A stretch of 14,027 bases of DNA from CAYWFU01 sp964457585 (GTDB lineage: Bacteria > JACRDZ01). Positions 1-7,377 of the stretch are shown in pieces. The position numbers and the translations under genes were made by a program. Each line of letters starts with the position of its first letter. The stretch's first letter is position 1. Location: the NCBI GenBank assembly GCA_964457585.1, contig CAYWFU010000085.1:1-14027 (forward strand), given 5' to 3'. Below the pieces are notes generated by a model. That model saw only the letters and a list, made by a program, of their open reading frames with translations. It was not told the DNA's origin and searched no databases.

Positions 1-21
1 TCTGTCTTCTGTCTTCTATCC
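1..21. repeat. Heptamer tandem repeat (TCTGTCT) inside a coding frame
   Basis: Two exact copies of TCTGTCT and a degenerate third (TCTATCC) lie end to end and probably continue past the window edge. On the minus strand they read as DRRQKT in frame with the B12-binding protein, in the linker expected between its B12-binding and radical SAM domains. From general experience, EDRRQKT-type runs recur in proteins of metagenome-derived genomes. That recollection was not checked here. Confidence 0.6.
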
Positions 22-470
22 TTAAGATAGTTTACCAGCTTACTAATCGTTACATCATAATCTCCGCCAGTTATACAAAAATCCACATTTGAGTTTTCCA
101 TTGATTCAACAGGAAAAAATGAAATGTGATCCCCAACAAGTGCAGTCAAAACCTCAGGGTGGATGCGTTTGTATTCATCAATATATTTCCAATGCTTTTT
201 CAAAATAGGTGCTTTGGTTTCGATAACTATCAGTTCTGGATTGAAAGTATCAAGTTTATTGTTGAATTCTAAATCTGTCATTCTGGCGTTAATTCCATCA
301 AGAAATAGAACATCATTATCAGCTTGTTTCAAAATCGTTGCGGCAGTTGCAGGCACAAGAGGGAAAATTCGAACTTCATTTGAGCTTGAATAGCGGAATT
401 GTCTGTTTTGGCCTAAAAGCGGATATTGATTATTCTTTTTAATTGGAGGATAAATTATCGCAACTTTCAT
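1..470 (-). CDS. B12-binding radical SAM protein, N-terminal part (partial at window edge)
   Basis: The reading frame opens at ATG (470-468) and stays open to the window edge, giving about 156 residues. It starts MKVAIIYPP, the usual beta-1 strand of cobalamin-binding domains of radical SAM enzymes. It continues with a Rossmann-like pattern: VPATAATILK, DVLFLDGINARM, LIVIETKAP, ALVGDHISFFP and DFCITGGDYDVT, the last being the place where the family usually has a GG/GEG turn. The radical SAM core with its CxxxCxxC cluster would lie to the left, outside the window. The start overlaps the stop of the upstream glycosyltransferase (TAATG) and is preceded by AAGGAG, so the two are translationally coupled. 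The substrate cannot be inferred. After the B12 domain the frame runs into a DRRQKT stretch encoded by a heptamer repeat (see 1-21). Confidence 0.8.
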   Translation of the reverse strand, partial: MKVAIIYPPIKKNNQYPLLGQNRQFRYSSSNEVRIFPLVPATAATILKQADNDVLFLDGINARMTDLEFNNKLDTFNPELIVIETKAPILKKHWKYIDEYKRIHPEVLTALVGDHISFFPVESMENSNVDFCITGGDYDVTISKLVNYLKDRRQKT

Positions 471-1426
471 TAAATACAAAACTCCTTTAATTTTACTATT
501 TCTATATCAGATATAACCGGTTTTACATGCTTGATTTTTTGACGTATAAATCCCCAGATAATTCCTGAAGCATAAGAGATGTGCATTACTAGATAAATAA
601 TCGGCATAATAAAAAAAACAACAGGTTTTTTTGTTTCAACTGCCCATCCTGCTGCTGAAATAAAAGATAAAAATAAGTATATTATTAAAGGTAAATAATA
701 GCTTAAATTACATAAAAAAGGAAGAGTTAAAAGGTAAAAAAGAAATCCAAGCGGAATAAAAAATTGTATGGTATGCGGATGAATACCTTCAACAAGAGTC
801 TGCTCAATTCTGCCGCGCCCGTAATTAAGATGCTGTTTAATTAACTGTGTAAAATTTTTACGTCTGCTGCGAAAAATAAAAGCTTCAGGATCGTAAATTA
901 ATTTATAACCATTTTTTTTAAGTCTATTCATAAATTCATTTTCTTCATTAGGATAAATTGACTCATTCAATCCGCCTATTTTTAGATATACCTCCCGCTT
1001 AATACATAGGTTGCATAAAATTAATTCCGTTTCATTGCTTTCCCGTACAAGTCCTGTTTTATGATATCTGGCAGAAACCTTGCCATTGGCAAATTTGGAA
1101 GCAAGAGCCATTCCGAAACAATGCTGAATAAAAGTATTATCAGGAGGTGTAAGATTTGGACCTCCTGCCCCGGCTATATTTGAATCGCTTAAGTGTTTAG
1201 AAATAATATTAAATAGGTCAGGTGTAATTTCAGAATCATCATCAAAAAAATAAAGCATTTCACCGGTTGCATGTGTAACAGCTTTATTTCTTTGAGCAGA
1301 AGGCTGGTCGCCATAAGTAACAATAATTTCTATTTTATCCTGAGGGTAAGTACTTTTTTGCAATGATTTTATAACATGTTCTATTTTACCATTTTTCCTA
1401 ACGGGAATTATTACGCTAAATCGCAT
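470..1426 (-). CDS. Family 2 glycosyltransferase, membrane-anchored
   Basis: 318 residues, full length. The N-terminal GT-A fold begins MRFSVIIPVRK. The nucleotide-sugar and metal-binding motif is FDDDSE (residues 61-66). The acceptor-side acidic motif is NEENE (160-164), after a CIKREVYLKIGG stretch typical of the family. The C-terminal third has about three hydrophobic segments (roughly 220-240, 243-260 and 268-292), so the enzyme probably works at the cytoplasmic face of the inner membrane on a lipid-linked or surface glycan. A GGAG site precedes the ATG. The gene sits 17 bases after tldD and overlaps the next gene by one base (TAATG), so the three form one leftward operon. Sugar and acceptor are unknown. 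Confidence 0.88.
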   Translation of the reverse strand: MRFSVIIPVRKNGKIEHVIKSLQKSTYPQDKIEIIVTYGDQPSAQRNKAVTHATGEMLYFFDDDSEITPDLFNIISKHLSDSNIAGAGGPNLTPPDNTFIQHCFGMALASKFANGKVSARYHKTGLVRESNETELILCNLCIKREVYLKIGGLNESIYPNEENEFMNRLKKNGYKLIYDPEAFIFRSRRKNFTQLIKQHLNYGRGRIEQTLVEGIHPHTIQFFIPLGFLFYLLTLPFLCNLSYYLPLIIYLFLSFISAAGWAVETKKPVVFFIMPIIYLVMHISYASGIIWGFIRQKIKHVKPVISDIEIVKLKEFCI

Positions 1427-1443
1427 TTATTTTACTCCGAGAT

Positions 1444-2838
1444 CTATTCTGTTCCACCAACAGTAATTTCCGGAATACGTAATGTTGGCTGTCCAACTGC
1501 AACGGCGACTGACTGCCCTTTACTACAGGTACCAATCCCATCATCTAATTTCAAATCATTCCCAATCATATCTATTGATTGAAGTATTTTTGGCCCATTA
1601 CCGATTAAATTTGCTCCACGGATTGGATATGAAATTTTTCCATTTTCTATTAAATAACCTTCAGTTATATTAAAAACAAAATCTCCGGAAACAACATTGA
1701 CCATTCCACCGCCCAGGCTTTTAACAAATATCCCGTTTTTTGTGCTTTCTATAATTTCATCAGAAGAATAATTTCCGTTTTCAATATAAGTATTTGTCAT
1801 CCGCGGGACCGGTAAATGCTGATACGATTGACGTCTGCCATTTCCAGTTGATACTGTTTTATCATGTTTTGCTGTCAGGTAATCATACATATATTTTTTT
1901 AAAATCCCATTTTCGATCAAAACATTTTTATTTGATGGAGTTCCTTCATCATCAAAACGAAAGGACCCCTGTTTACCGATTATAGTCCCATCGTCTACTA
2001 ATGTTATTTGCGATGATGCAACCTGCGTGTTAATTTTTCCTGAATATATTGAACTGCTTTTTTGAATATGATCAGCTTCAAGTCCATGTCCGCATGCTTC
2101 ATGAAACAGAACACCTCCAGGCCCATGAGTTAAAATTACCGGCATAGTTCCAGCCTTAATGGGTTTTGCAGAAAGCATTTTAATTGCTGTTTCAGATGCT
2201 TTTTCAGCAATGCTTTCAGGAGTATATTTATCATAAAGCTCCATACCGCAAAAACCTCCGCTCCCAGCCATTCCTATCTGTACAATATTTTCTCGGGATG
2301 CAATTACTTGAGTTATGAGTCGTGTATATACACGTTCATCATATACAAGTAATCCATCTGAATTGGTAATACATACATTTTGTAAATAATCATTATAAGC
2401 AACAATCACATTTATAATTTCTTTAGAATAATTTGATGCTTTGTTGTAAATTCTTTTACCCAAGTCTATTTTACTTTTTAATAAAACATCCTCAGGTCTA
2501 ATATTAATTGGAAAATTCAGTGAAGATTTTTTTACAGAGGAAACTGATTGAGAAAATTTTTTTTTCGCCTGTTTGGCTATGCTTGATGCTATTTTTGCGG
2601 TTTTTATTATTGTTTCAGGCAGAAGCTCATCTGTATAGGCATAACCTGTAATTTCATCAATAATCACTCTTATCCCAACACCCTTATTTAATCCAACAGC
2701 TCCTTCTTCGACTTTACCCTTTTCCAAACGAAAGCGATTACTAACTGTTTCTTCCCAGAAAATTTCAGCAAAGTCGCCACCTTTTTCAAGAGCCGTATCA
2801 AGAATTTTATTTAATAAATTTTTATTTATATTTAACAA
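1444..2838 (-). CDS. tldD: TldD-family zinc metalloprotease
   Basis: 464 residues, the normal length for TldD. The zinc-binding HEXXXH motif is present as HEACGH (246-251), within the conserved block GPGGVLFHEACGHGLEADH. The C-terminus ends in the family signature (GQSVAVAVGQPTLRIPEITVGGT). In Escherichia coli TldD pairs with TldE (PmbA) to trim peptides such as pro-microcin B17 and unfolded CcdA. TldE itself lacks the metal site, so this gene is TldD and not PmbA. No tldE/pmbA is in the window. The start is TTG (2838-2836), chosen because AGGAG lies five bases upstream and no ATG fits. It heads the operon with the glycosyltransferase and B12 radical SAM genes. Confidence 0.93.
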   Translation of the reverse strand: MLNINKNLLNKILDTALEKGGDFAEIFWEETVSNRFRLEKGKVEEGAVGLNKGVGIRVIIDEITGYAYTDELLPETIIKTAKIASSIAKQAKKKFSQSVSSVKKSSLNFPINIRPEDVLLKSKIDLGKRIYNKASNYSKEIINVIVAYNDYLQNVCITNSDGLLVYDERVYTRLITQVIASRENIVQIGMAGSGGFCGMELYDKYTPESIAEKASETAIKMLSAKPIKAGTMPVILTHGPGGVLFHEACGHGLEADHIQKSSSIYSGKINTQVASSQITLVDDGTIIGKQGSFRFDDEGTPSNKNVLIENGILKKYMYDYLTAKHDKTVSTGNGRRQSYQHLPVPRMTNTYIENGNYSSDEIIESTKNGIFVKSLGGGMVNVVSGDFVFNITEGYLIENGKISYPIRGANLIGNGPKILQSIDMIGNDLKLDDGIGTCSKGQSVAVAVGQPTLRIPEITVGGTE

Positions 2839-2867
2839 GTTTTCTCCTGTTTTATAGATTATTATTG

Positions 2868-2896
2868 AGTATAATTCAGTTTAAAAATAAAGTCAA
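2868..2896 (-). promoter_or_regulatory. Sigma70-type promoter of the tldD operon
   Basis: On the minus strand the -35 is TTGACT (2896-2891) and the -10 is TATACT (2873-2868), with a 17-base spacer. Predicted transcription start is near 2861, giving a leader of about 20 bases before the TTG start of tldD. The -35 is followed by TTA, as in two other promoters of the window. Confidence 0.75.
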
Positions 2897-2923
2897 TTTA
2901 AAGGCGGATAAGGAAATTTTTTT

Positions 2924-2952
2924 TTGACAAAAAAAAAAAAAAAAGTTATTTT
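2924..2952 (+). promoter_or_regulatory. Sigma70-type promoter of the lipocalin-like gene
   Basis: TTGACA (2924-2929) and TATTTT (2947-2952) are 17 bases apart. The spacer is mostly a 15-base A run (2930-2944), and a T run sits directly upstream. The A tract implies a curved, stiff spacer that is also prone to length change by slippage, which would alter the -35/-10 spacing. Predicted start near 2959 gives a leader of about 115 bases. Confidence 0.65.
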
Positions 2953-3017
2953 TAGATTATCTGTAAGTACAAATGAAATGGTAAAATATAAACAGAAAAA
3001 TATTCCTATCAGAGACA

Positions 3018-3041
3018 GAAGATACCCTACAGGGTATCTTC
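3018..3041. repeat. Perfect 10-bp hairpin in the leader of the lipocalin-like gene
   Basis: GAAGATACCC and GGGTATCTTC are perfect inverted arms around a TACA loop. The hairpin lies between the predicted promoter (2924-2952) and the ATG at 3074, so it is expected in the 5' untranslated RNA. It is followed by ATTATTTTA rather than a T run, so it is a poor intrinsic terminator. An operator, an mRNA-stabilising hairpin or a small repeated palindrome are alternatives. Confidence 0.6.
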
Positions 3042-3073
3042 ATTATTTTAATCTAACAGAAAGGTTGATATTT

Positions 3074-3841
3074 ATGAAAAATGTAATCAGGAAAATTTTT
3101 GTTTGCAATTTGGCGGTCGGATTATTAATTTTAAATATTGGAAAAAAATCATATGCTGAACAGGCAAAAAATATTGATTTTAGGAAAAAAATTTTAGGGA
3201 CTTGGAAAATTGAAGAAAAAATAGATACTGTATTAGCACAAACCAGTTTAACTTTTAAGGAAGATAATCATTTTATTTATATGCTTGAAGAATCAATTGA
3301 AGATAAAAAAGCAAATAGCACATCAGAAGGCACATATTCAATTGATGGTTCAATATTAAAATTAAAATATGAATCCTTTAATAATATTCCATTAGACGCA
3401 AAAGACAAGCAAAACGAGTCTATTGATATATACATAATTAATGATCTGCTGGGATTTCCTGCGTATGAGGAAATTAAAAATTCAACTGATAATAAAGATA
3501 GAATTTATAGTACACATTTTTCATCAAATTCCGCTAATAGTAAATATGGTTTTGAAACAGATGAAAATAGCAAAGAAACAATTACTCTTAAAATGGACAG
3601 CACTTTTTCTATTTTGACTGTTACTTTAAAAAAACAAAAAACAATGGGTAAAATTAAAGATGAAGAAGTTAAAATTGAAAAGACAGGTGTTTATAAAGAA
3701 AATAAGGAAAGTATAATATTAAATATTTTTAATAGTTCCGTAGATAAAAAAACTTCAAAGCAGAATCCGGAAATTAAAAATATTAAAATAGTTAAAGAAG
3801 ATAAATTTGTTTTAATAAATCCTTTTAAAAAAATTAAATGA
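3074..3841 (+). CDS. Exported lipocalin-like protein of unknown function
   Basis: 255 residues from ATG 3074. That start gives a textbook signal peptide: a KNVIRK positive end, a hydrophobic core, and a likely signal peptidase I cut after SYA (residue 28). AAAGG lies about nine bases upstream. A longer reading from 2924 would begin inside the promoter and translate the poly-A tract, so it was not used. The mature protein starts with KKILGTWKI, the LxGTW pattern of lipocalin-like domains, then FKEDNHFIYML and EGTYSIDGSILKL, and a second similar block (ETITLKMDSTFSILTVTL, TGVYKENKESIILNI). This suggests two beta-rich repeats. There is no lipobox cysteine at the cleavage site, so it is probably free in the periplasm. 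The protein is very rich in K, N, S and I. Specific function unknown. Confidence 0.78.
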   Translation: MKNVIRKIFVCNLAVGLLILNIGKKSYAEQAKNIDFRKKILGTWKIEEKIDTVLAQTSLTFKEDNHFIYMLEESIEDKKANSTSEGTYSIDGSILKLKYESFNNIPLDAKDKQNESIDIYIINDLLGFPAYEEIKNSTDNKDRIYSTHFSSNSANSKYGFETDENSKETITLKMDSTFSILTVTLKKQKTMGKIKDEEVKIEKTGVYKENKESIILNIFNSSVDKKTSKQNPEIKNIKIVKEDKFVLINPFKKIK

Positions 3842-3882
3842 GGACTTGTAGTACGTGTAGATAGAAAATTATATTATTTTTC

Positions 3883-3912
3883 TTGACTTTAATATGTTTT
3901 TAGGTGTATCTT
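3883..3912 (+). promoter_or_regulatory. Probable promoter of the XRE-cupin / rseC pair
   Basis: TTGACT (3883-3888), followed by TTA, lies 18 bases before TATCTT (3907-3912). Predicted start near 3919 gives a leader of about 87 bases to the ATG at 4006. The -35 region matches those of tldD and comF. The -10 is weaker than theirs. Confidence 0.5.
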
Positions 3913-4005
3913 TTTTACGGAAAGGGAAAAAAAGAAAGGGAGGTTATATTAATTAAAAGTTATATTTTAAAATTTTATTTTAATAGTGATTGGAGTGTGT
4001 ATAAT

Positions 4006-4560
4006 ATGACAAATAGTTTGAGTGCTACTTTAGGTGAAAAAATTAAATCTACCCGTCTGGAAAGACGAATTACTTTAGAGGAAGTTGCCAAACAAACGAA
4101 TTTAACACCCAGCTTTCTTTCTCAAATAGAAAGAAATATTGCATCCCCTTCAGTAGAATCGCTGCGTAAAATTGCTCTGGCTTTAGGAACAAAAGTAAGT
4201 TCTTTTTTTGAAGAAAATGAAACTAAAGGAATAGTTTTATTTAAAAAAAAGCATAATCTGAATATTCAAAAAAATTTTCGAGTCCAAACGATCAGATTGA
4301 TTAATGAAGTCTACAATACAGGAATTCATCCTTTTATAATAATTTTGAATACAACCAAAGGTGAAAAAGATTTACCTGCTTATAATGATGAAGAATTTGG
4401 AATGGTTTTGCTAGGAAAAATACTAGTGTCCATGGATGGGACTTCTCATATTTTAGATGAAGGAGATTGCATATATTTAACTTCTCCCAAAAAACATAAA
4501 ATCGTAAATATTGGGAGTAGTATGGCAGAAGTATTATGGATATATAGCAGCAAATTTTAA
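4006..4560 (+). CDS. XRE-family transcriptional regulator with C-terminal cupin domain
   Basis: 184 residues from ATG 4006, supported by GGAG ten bases upstream. A frame extension to GTG 3904 exists but would start inside the predicted promoter and adds no conserved sequence. The helix-turn-helix covers residues about 8-65: GEKIKSTRLERRITLEEVAK, then QTNLTPSFLSQIERN and PSVESLRKIALALG, the classic recognition-helix pattern (SFLSQIERN). The second half (about 100-182) is a cupin-type beta barrel (EFGMVLLGKILVSMDG, ILDEGDCIYLTSPKKHKIVN), which binds a small effector in relatives such as PuuR and SutR. The usual cupin metal histidines are sparse. It lies 56 bases upstream of the RseC gene on the same strand, so it may regulate that gene or itself. 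The effector is unknown. Confidence 0.88.
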   Translation: MTNSLSATLGEKIKSTRLERRITLEEVAKQTNLTPSFLSQIERNIASPSVESLRKIALALGTKVSSFFEENETKGIVLFKKKHNLNIQKNFRVQTIRLINEVYNTGIHPFIIILNTTKGEKDLPAYNDEEFGMVLLGKILVSMDGTSHILDEGDCIYLTSPKKHKIVNIGSSMAEVLWIYSSKF

Positions 4561-4616
4561 ATATATATTTTTATTCCCTTTCTGTTTTTATTATTCTAAA
4601 TAAGCAATAAATAACT

Positions 4617-5048
4617 ATGGAAGAAATAGGAAAAATAATCGAAATCAAAGAAAACACAGCAATTGTAAGGTTTGAAGCAAAGGCTAATTGTGAAGGTTGT
4701 AAATTATGCTTGCTGAATGATCAAGAAAAGACTGCTACAATCGAAGTATTAAATACTATTAAAGCCAAAAAAGATGATTTAGTAAAAATAATAATTCCTG
4801 AAAAAATGGTATTGTATAGTTCTTTTATAATTTATATAGTCCCTTTGCTTTGCTTGTTTGCAGGATATTTTCTCGGAAAATATTTTTTGAGTTATTTTGT
4901 TAGTCAATTGGCTGACAGTGAAGTGACTGGTATAATTGGAAGTTTACTGGGATTATTTATTTCAACTTTTTTTTTATATAGATCTGAAAAAAAAGTTAAA
5001 AATAATATTAATTTAATTCCACACATTTCAGAAATTATTCAGCATTAG
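4617..5048 (+). CDS. rseC: RseC/MucC-family membrane protein
   Basis: 143 residues, typical length. The N-terminal domain reads MEEIGKIIEIKENTAIVRF and carries the family cysteine cluster CEGCKLC (Cys25, 28 and 31), then a small beta domain ending in VKIIIPEKMVL. Two transmembrane segments follow (about 65-85 and 104-122), with a GYFLG motif and basic residues after the second. In E. coli RseC is linked to the SoxR-reducing Rsx/Rnf complex and to sigma E control. The cysteines suggest an Fe-S or redox site. No rnf genes are in the window, so the partner is unknown. The ribosome binding site is weak. The 3' end overlaps the convergent solute-binding gene by 14 bases. Confidence 0.85.
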   Translation: MEEIGKIIEIKENTAIVRFEAKANCEGCKLCLLNDQEKTATIEVLNTIKAKKDDLVKIIIPEKMVLYSSFIIYIVPLLCLFAGYFLGKYFLSYFVSQLADSEVTGIIGSLLGLFISTFFLYRSEKKVKNNINLIPHISEIIQH

Positions 5049-7377
5049 CTTTTTCTTCCAGATTTTTTTGTACTTTTCTTAAATCTATTCCGTCCGGGCT
5101 TATCGCTATTCCTGTTATATTGGATTGACAAGCTATTTCCTGCTTTTTGCTGAAAAGAAAAATAAATGGAGCTTCCCTTAAAATAGTGTTTTCAAGTTCA
5201 ATATAAATTTCTTTCTTTTTATCATTTTCTTTATTTTCATAAACTGATGAAATAAGATTATCAACAGCAGAATTATTATAAAAACTATAATTCCCAAAAT
5301 AACCTTTATTTTGAGAAAAGAATAATTGTTTAAAATAATAAAAATTACTATCAGGAAAAAATACATTTGAAAATGAATTTAATATAAATGCCGGAGGAGA
5401 AGAGCTTTCCATGCTGGAAATGAATGTTTCCTGATTTGCACTTTCAATTTTTATTTTTATTCCAATATCCATTAAATTTTCTTGAATTTTCAATGCAATA
5501 GTTTTAAAAATTTTATCACTGTCAGGATATATTAGTATAAATTGCTGATTAAAATAATCCATTGCTCCATTTTCTTTTAAAATATTTCGTGCTTGCTCCT
5601 GATTAAAAGTATAGGGAAAAGAGATTTTACTATATTCTTCAGTATTTTGAGTAATAGGCAGGATGCTTTTTGAAACAGTTATTGCTGGAATATTTTTTAT
5701 AAAATATTCATAATCTATTGAATAATTTAATGCCTGCCGGATTTTTTCATTATTAAAAGGCGGCACATGGCAGTTAATTGCAATATAATAAATATTGCTA
5801 AAGTCAGATTTTATTATATTATTCTCTGCGATTTCAGATTCTTTTCTTTCTTCAATATGATAATAATCAAGTTCTTTTGACAGAAACCTTTGATATTCCA
5901 ATGTATTATCTTTTATCACACTGTATTTAATTTGATTAATAGAAGCCTGAGAGCCGTAATAATCAGAAAAAGCAGAGAGAATTATTTCATTATCAGTTTG
6001 ATTGGAAAATTTTAAAGAACCGGTTCCGATAGAATTTTTAAAAACTAATCCTTCGGGTGCTGATACTAAAGATTTATTTGAAAAAATTGAAGTATTAATA
6101 TGTATTAGTTTATTTAAAAAATCAGGATCCCAATCAATTAAGGAAATTTGCAGAGTATTATCATCAAGAATTTCAAGCCCCTCAAGATCATTTTTCCCAT
6201 TATATTCTGACACACCTTTTATTGCTTTTAAAAGATATCTGGCACCATATTGTGAACTGTTTAAAATTGCATATTGCCATGAATTTTTAACATCTCTGGC
6301 AGTAAAAACATCACCATTATGAAATAATACATTTTTCCTTAAATTAAAAATCCATAGTTTCCCATCTTTTGAAACATTCCATGATTCAGCAAGAGCCGGT
6401 GCAAATGTGCCTGTTGAATCCAGATATATCAATCTTTCAAAAATTAAAGAAAGTATTTCTTTTTCTTCTTTTGTTGATGCCTTTACCGGATTATAAGTAT
6501 TTAAATTATTTTTAATCGCAGCATTGATATTTTTGAATTTCGCTTCTGTTATTGGTTCAGAAGTGGTTATACTATATACCATTGCTCTTAATGATTTAGT
6601 TTTATAAAGTTCAGTGTTAATTACAAAAAATATATTTCCGGTTTCAACATTTGCAAACCGTAAATTGATAAAAAAAGCATCTCCTAAATCCAGTAAATTA
6701 CCCATAATTATTACTTCTGTTTTAAGTTTTTCACCGAGTATTTTCAATATTTTTTCAGGGAAAAAATTATTGCTGTTTGATAAATTTAATTCCATAAGCA
6801 CTTGATTCACTTTTTTCTTAGGAATTAATTGTAGAGAAGTTGTTTGCGTAACTTTATTTATTATTAAATCATAAAAGATTTGTGTAAAATATTCCTGCTC
6901 TTTTTTGGAATTAAAAATCGGTAAAATGGCAATTTTATCCCAGCGTTTTTTTGAATATACTTTATCTCCGGGTTCTATTTGCTTTCCGGGAAGAAGATTG
7001 GTAACTTCTGTTATTGAAAGTGTATAGCGCATGGTCTTAATTTTTAGTTCACCGATCTTTTCTTCAATCTTTCCTGCAAATTCACCGCTTACCGGATGTT
7101 TTATATCCCTGCTTTCCCTGATAATTTCAAATTCCATATCAAGCATAGCCCCTTGCTTGCGCCCGAGATCAATATAGACTTCGTCATTATTTTTATGAAT
7201 TACATAACCTGAAAAATTTGGAATAGCATTTGAAATTCTATCTACAATATTCTCAATTATTTCATCCATGCTTTGAACAGATGCGCTTTCTTCCTGATGT
7301 TCTTGTGCTGCTACCGGAATATAGTTTAATATTGAGAAAAAGATGATAGATAATATGAACTTTTTTAAATTTGACAT
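5035..7377 (-). CDS. Exported fusion: FlgT-like and CsgG/FlgO-like modules plus family 5 solute-binding domain
   Basis: 780 residues. Residues 1-24 are a signal peptide ending VAA|Q with no lipobox, so a soluble periplasmic protein is expected. Residues about 37-145 (GYVIHKNNDEVYIDLGRKQG, then GKIEEKIGELKI and IEPGDKVYSK) resemble the C-terminal domain of FlgT-like proteins. Residues about 146-258 (WDKIAILPIF, LIPKKKVNQVLMELNL, TEVIIMGNLLDL, VETGNIFF) look like a CsgG/FlgO-type domain. From about 293 to 760 runs a family 5 (DppA/OppA) solute-binding domain with the hallmark ALAESWNVSKDGKLWIFNLR and FHNGDVFTARDVKNSW. No permease or ATPase gene is nearby, so transport is unproven and a sensing or envelope role is possible. 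The ATG lies inside the transaldolase gene (13-base overlap) with GAGG upstream. Module limits are by eye. Confidence 0.82.
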   Translation of the reverse strand: MSNLKKFILSIIFFSILNYIPVAAQEHQEESASVQSMDEIIENIVDRISNAIPNFSGYVIHKNNDEVYIDLGRKQGAMLDMEFEIIRESRDIKHPVSGEFAGKIEEKIGELKIKTMRYTLSITEVTNLLPGKQIEPGDKVYSKKRWDKIAILPIFNSKKEQEYFTQIFYDLIINKVTQTTSLQLIPKKKVNQVLMELNLSNSNNFFPEKILKILGEKLKTEVIIMGNLLDLGDAFFINLRFANVETGNIFFVINTELYKTKSLRAMVYSITTSEPITEAKFKNINAAIKNNLNTYNPVKASTKEEKEILSLIFERLIYLDSTGTFAPALAESWNVSKDGKLWIFNLRKNVLFHNGDVFTARDVKNSWQYAILNSSQYGARYLLKAIKGVSEYNGKNDLEGLEILDDNTLQISLIDWDPDFLNKLIHINTSIFSNKSLVSAPEGLVFKNSIGTGSLKFSNQTDNEIILSAFSDYYGSQASINQIKYSVIKDNTLEYQRFLSKELDYYHIEERKESEIAENNIIKSDFSNIYYIAINCHVPPFNNEKIRQALNYSIDYEYFIKNIPAITVSKSILPITQNTEEYSKISFPYTFNQEQARNILKENGAMDYFNQQFILIYPDSDKIFKTIALKIQENLMDIGIKIKIESANQETFISSMESSSPPAFILNSFSNVFFPDSNFYYFKQLFFSQNKGYFGNYSFYNNSAVDNLISSVYENKENDKKKEIYIELENTILREAPFIFLFSKKQEIACQSNITGIAISPDGIDLRKVQKNLEEKANAE

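Noticed and set aside
3018..3041. Hairpin as an intrinsic terminator
   Set aside because: It is not followed by a T run and lies upstream of, not after, a gene on the plus strand.
2924..3073. N-terminal extension of the lipocalin-like gene to a TTG at 2924
   Set aside because: It would start inside the -35 box and translate the poly-A tract. The ATG at 3074 has a ribosome site and begins a proper signal peptide.
3904..4005. GTG start 34 codons upstream of the XRE-cupin regulator
   Set aside because: It lies within the predicted promoter, has no ribosome site and adds no conserved residues. ATG 4006 has GGAG at good spacing.
4000..4005. TATAAT directly before the XRE-cupin ATG as a -10 box
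   Set aside because: No -35 lies at the right distance, and it would start transcription inside the coding region.
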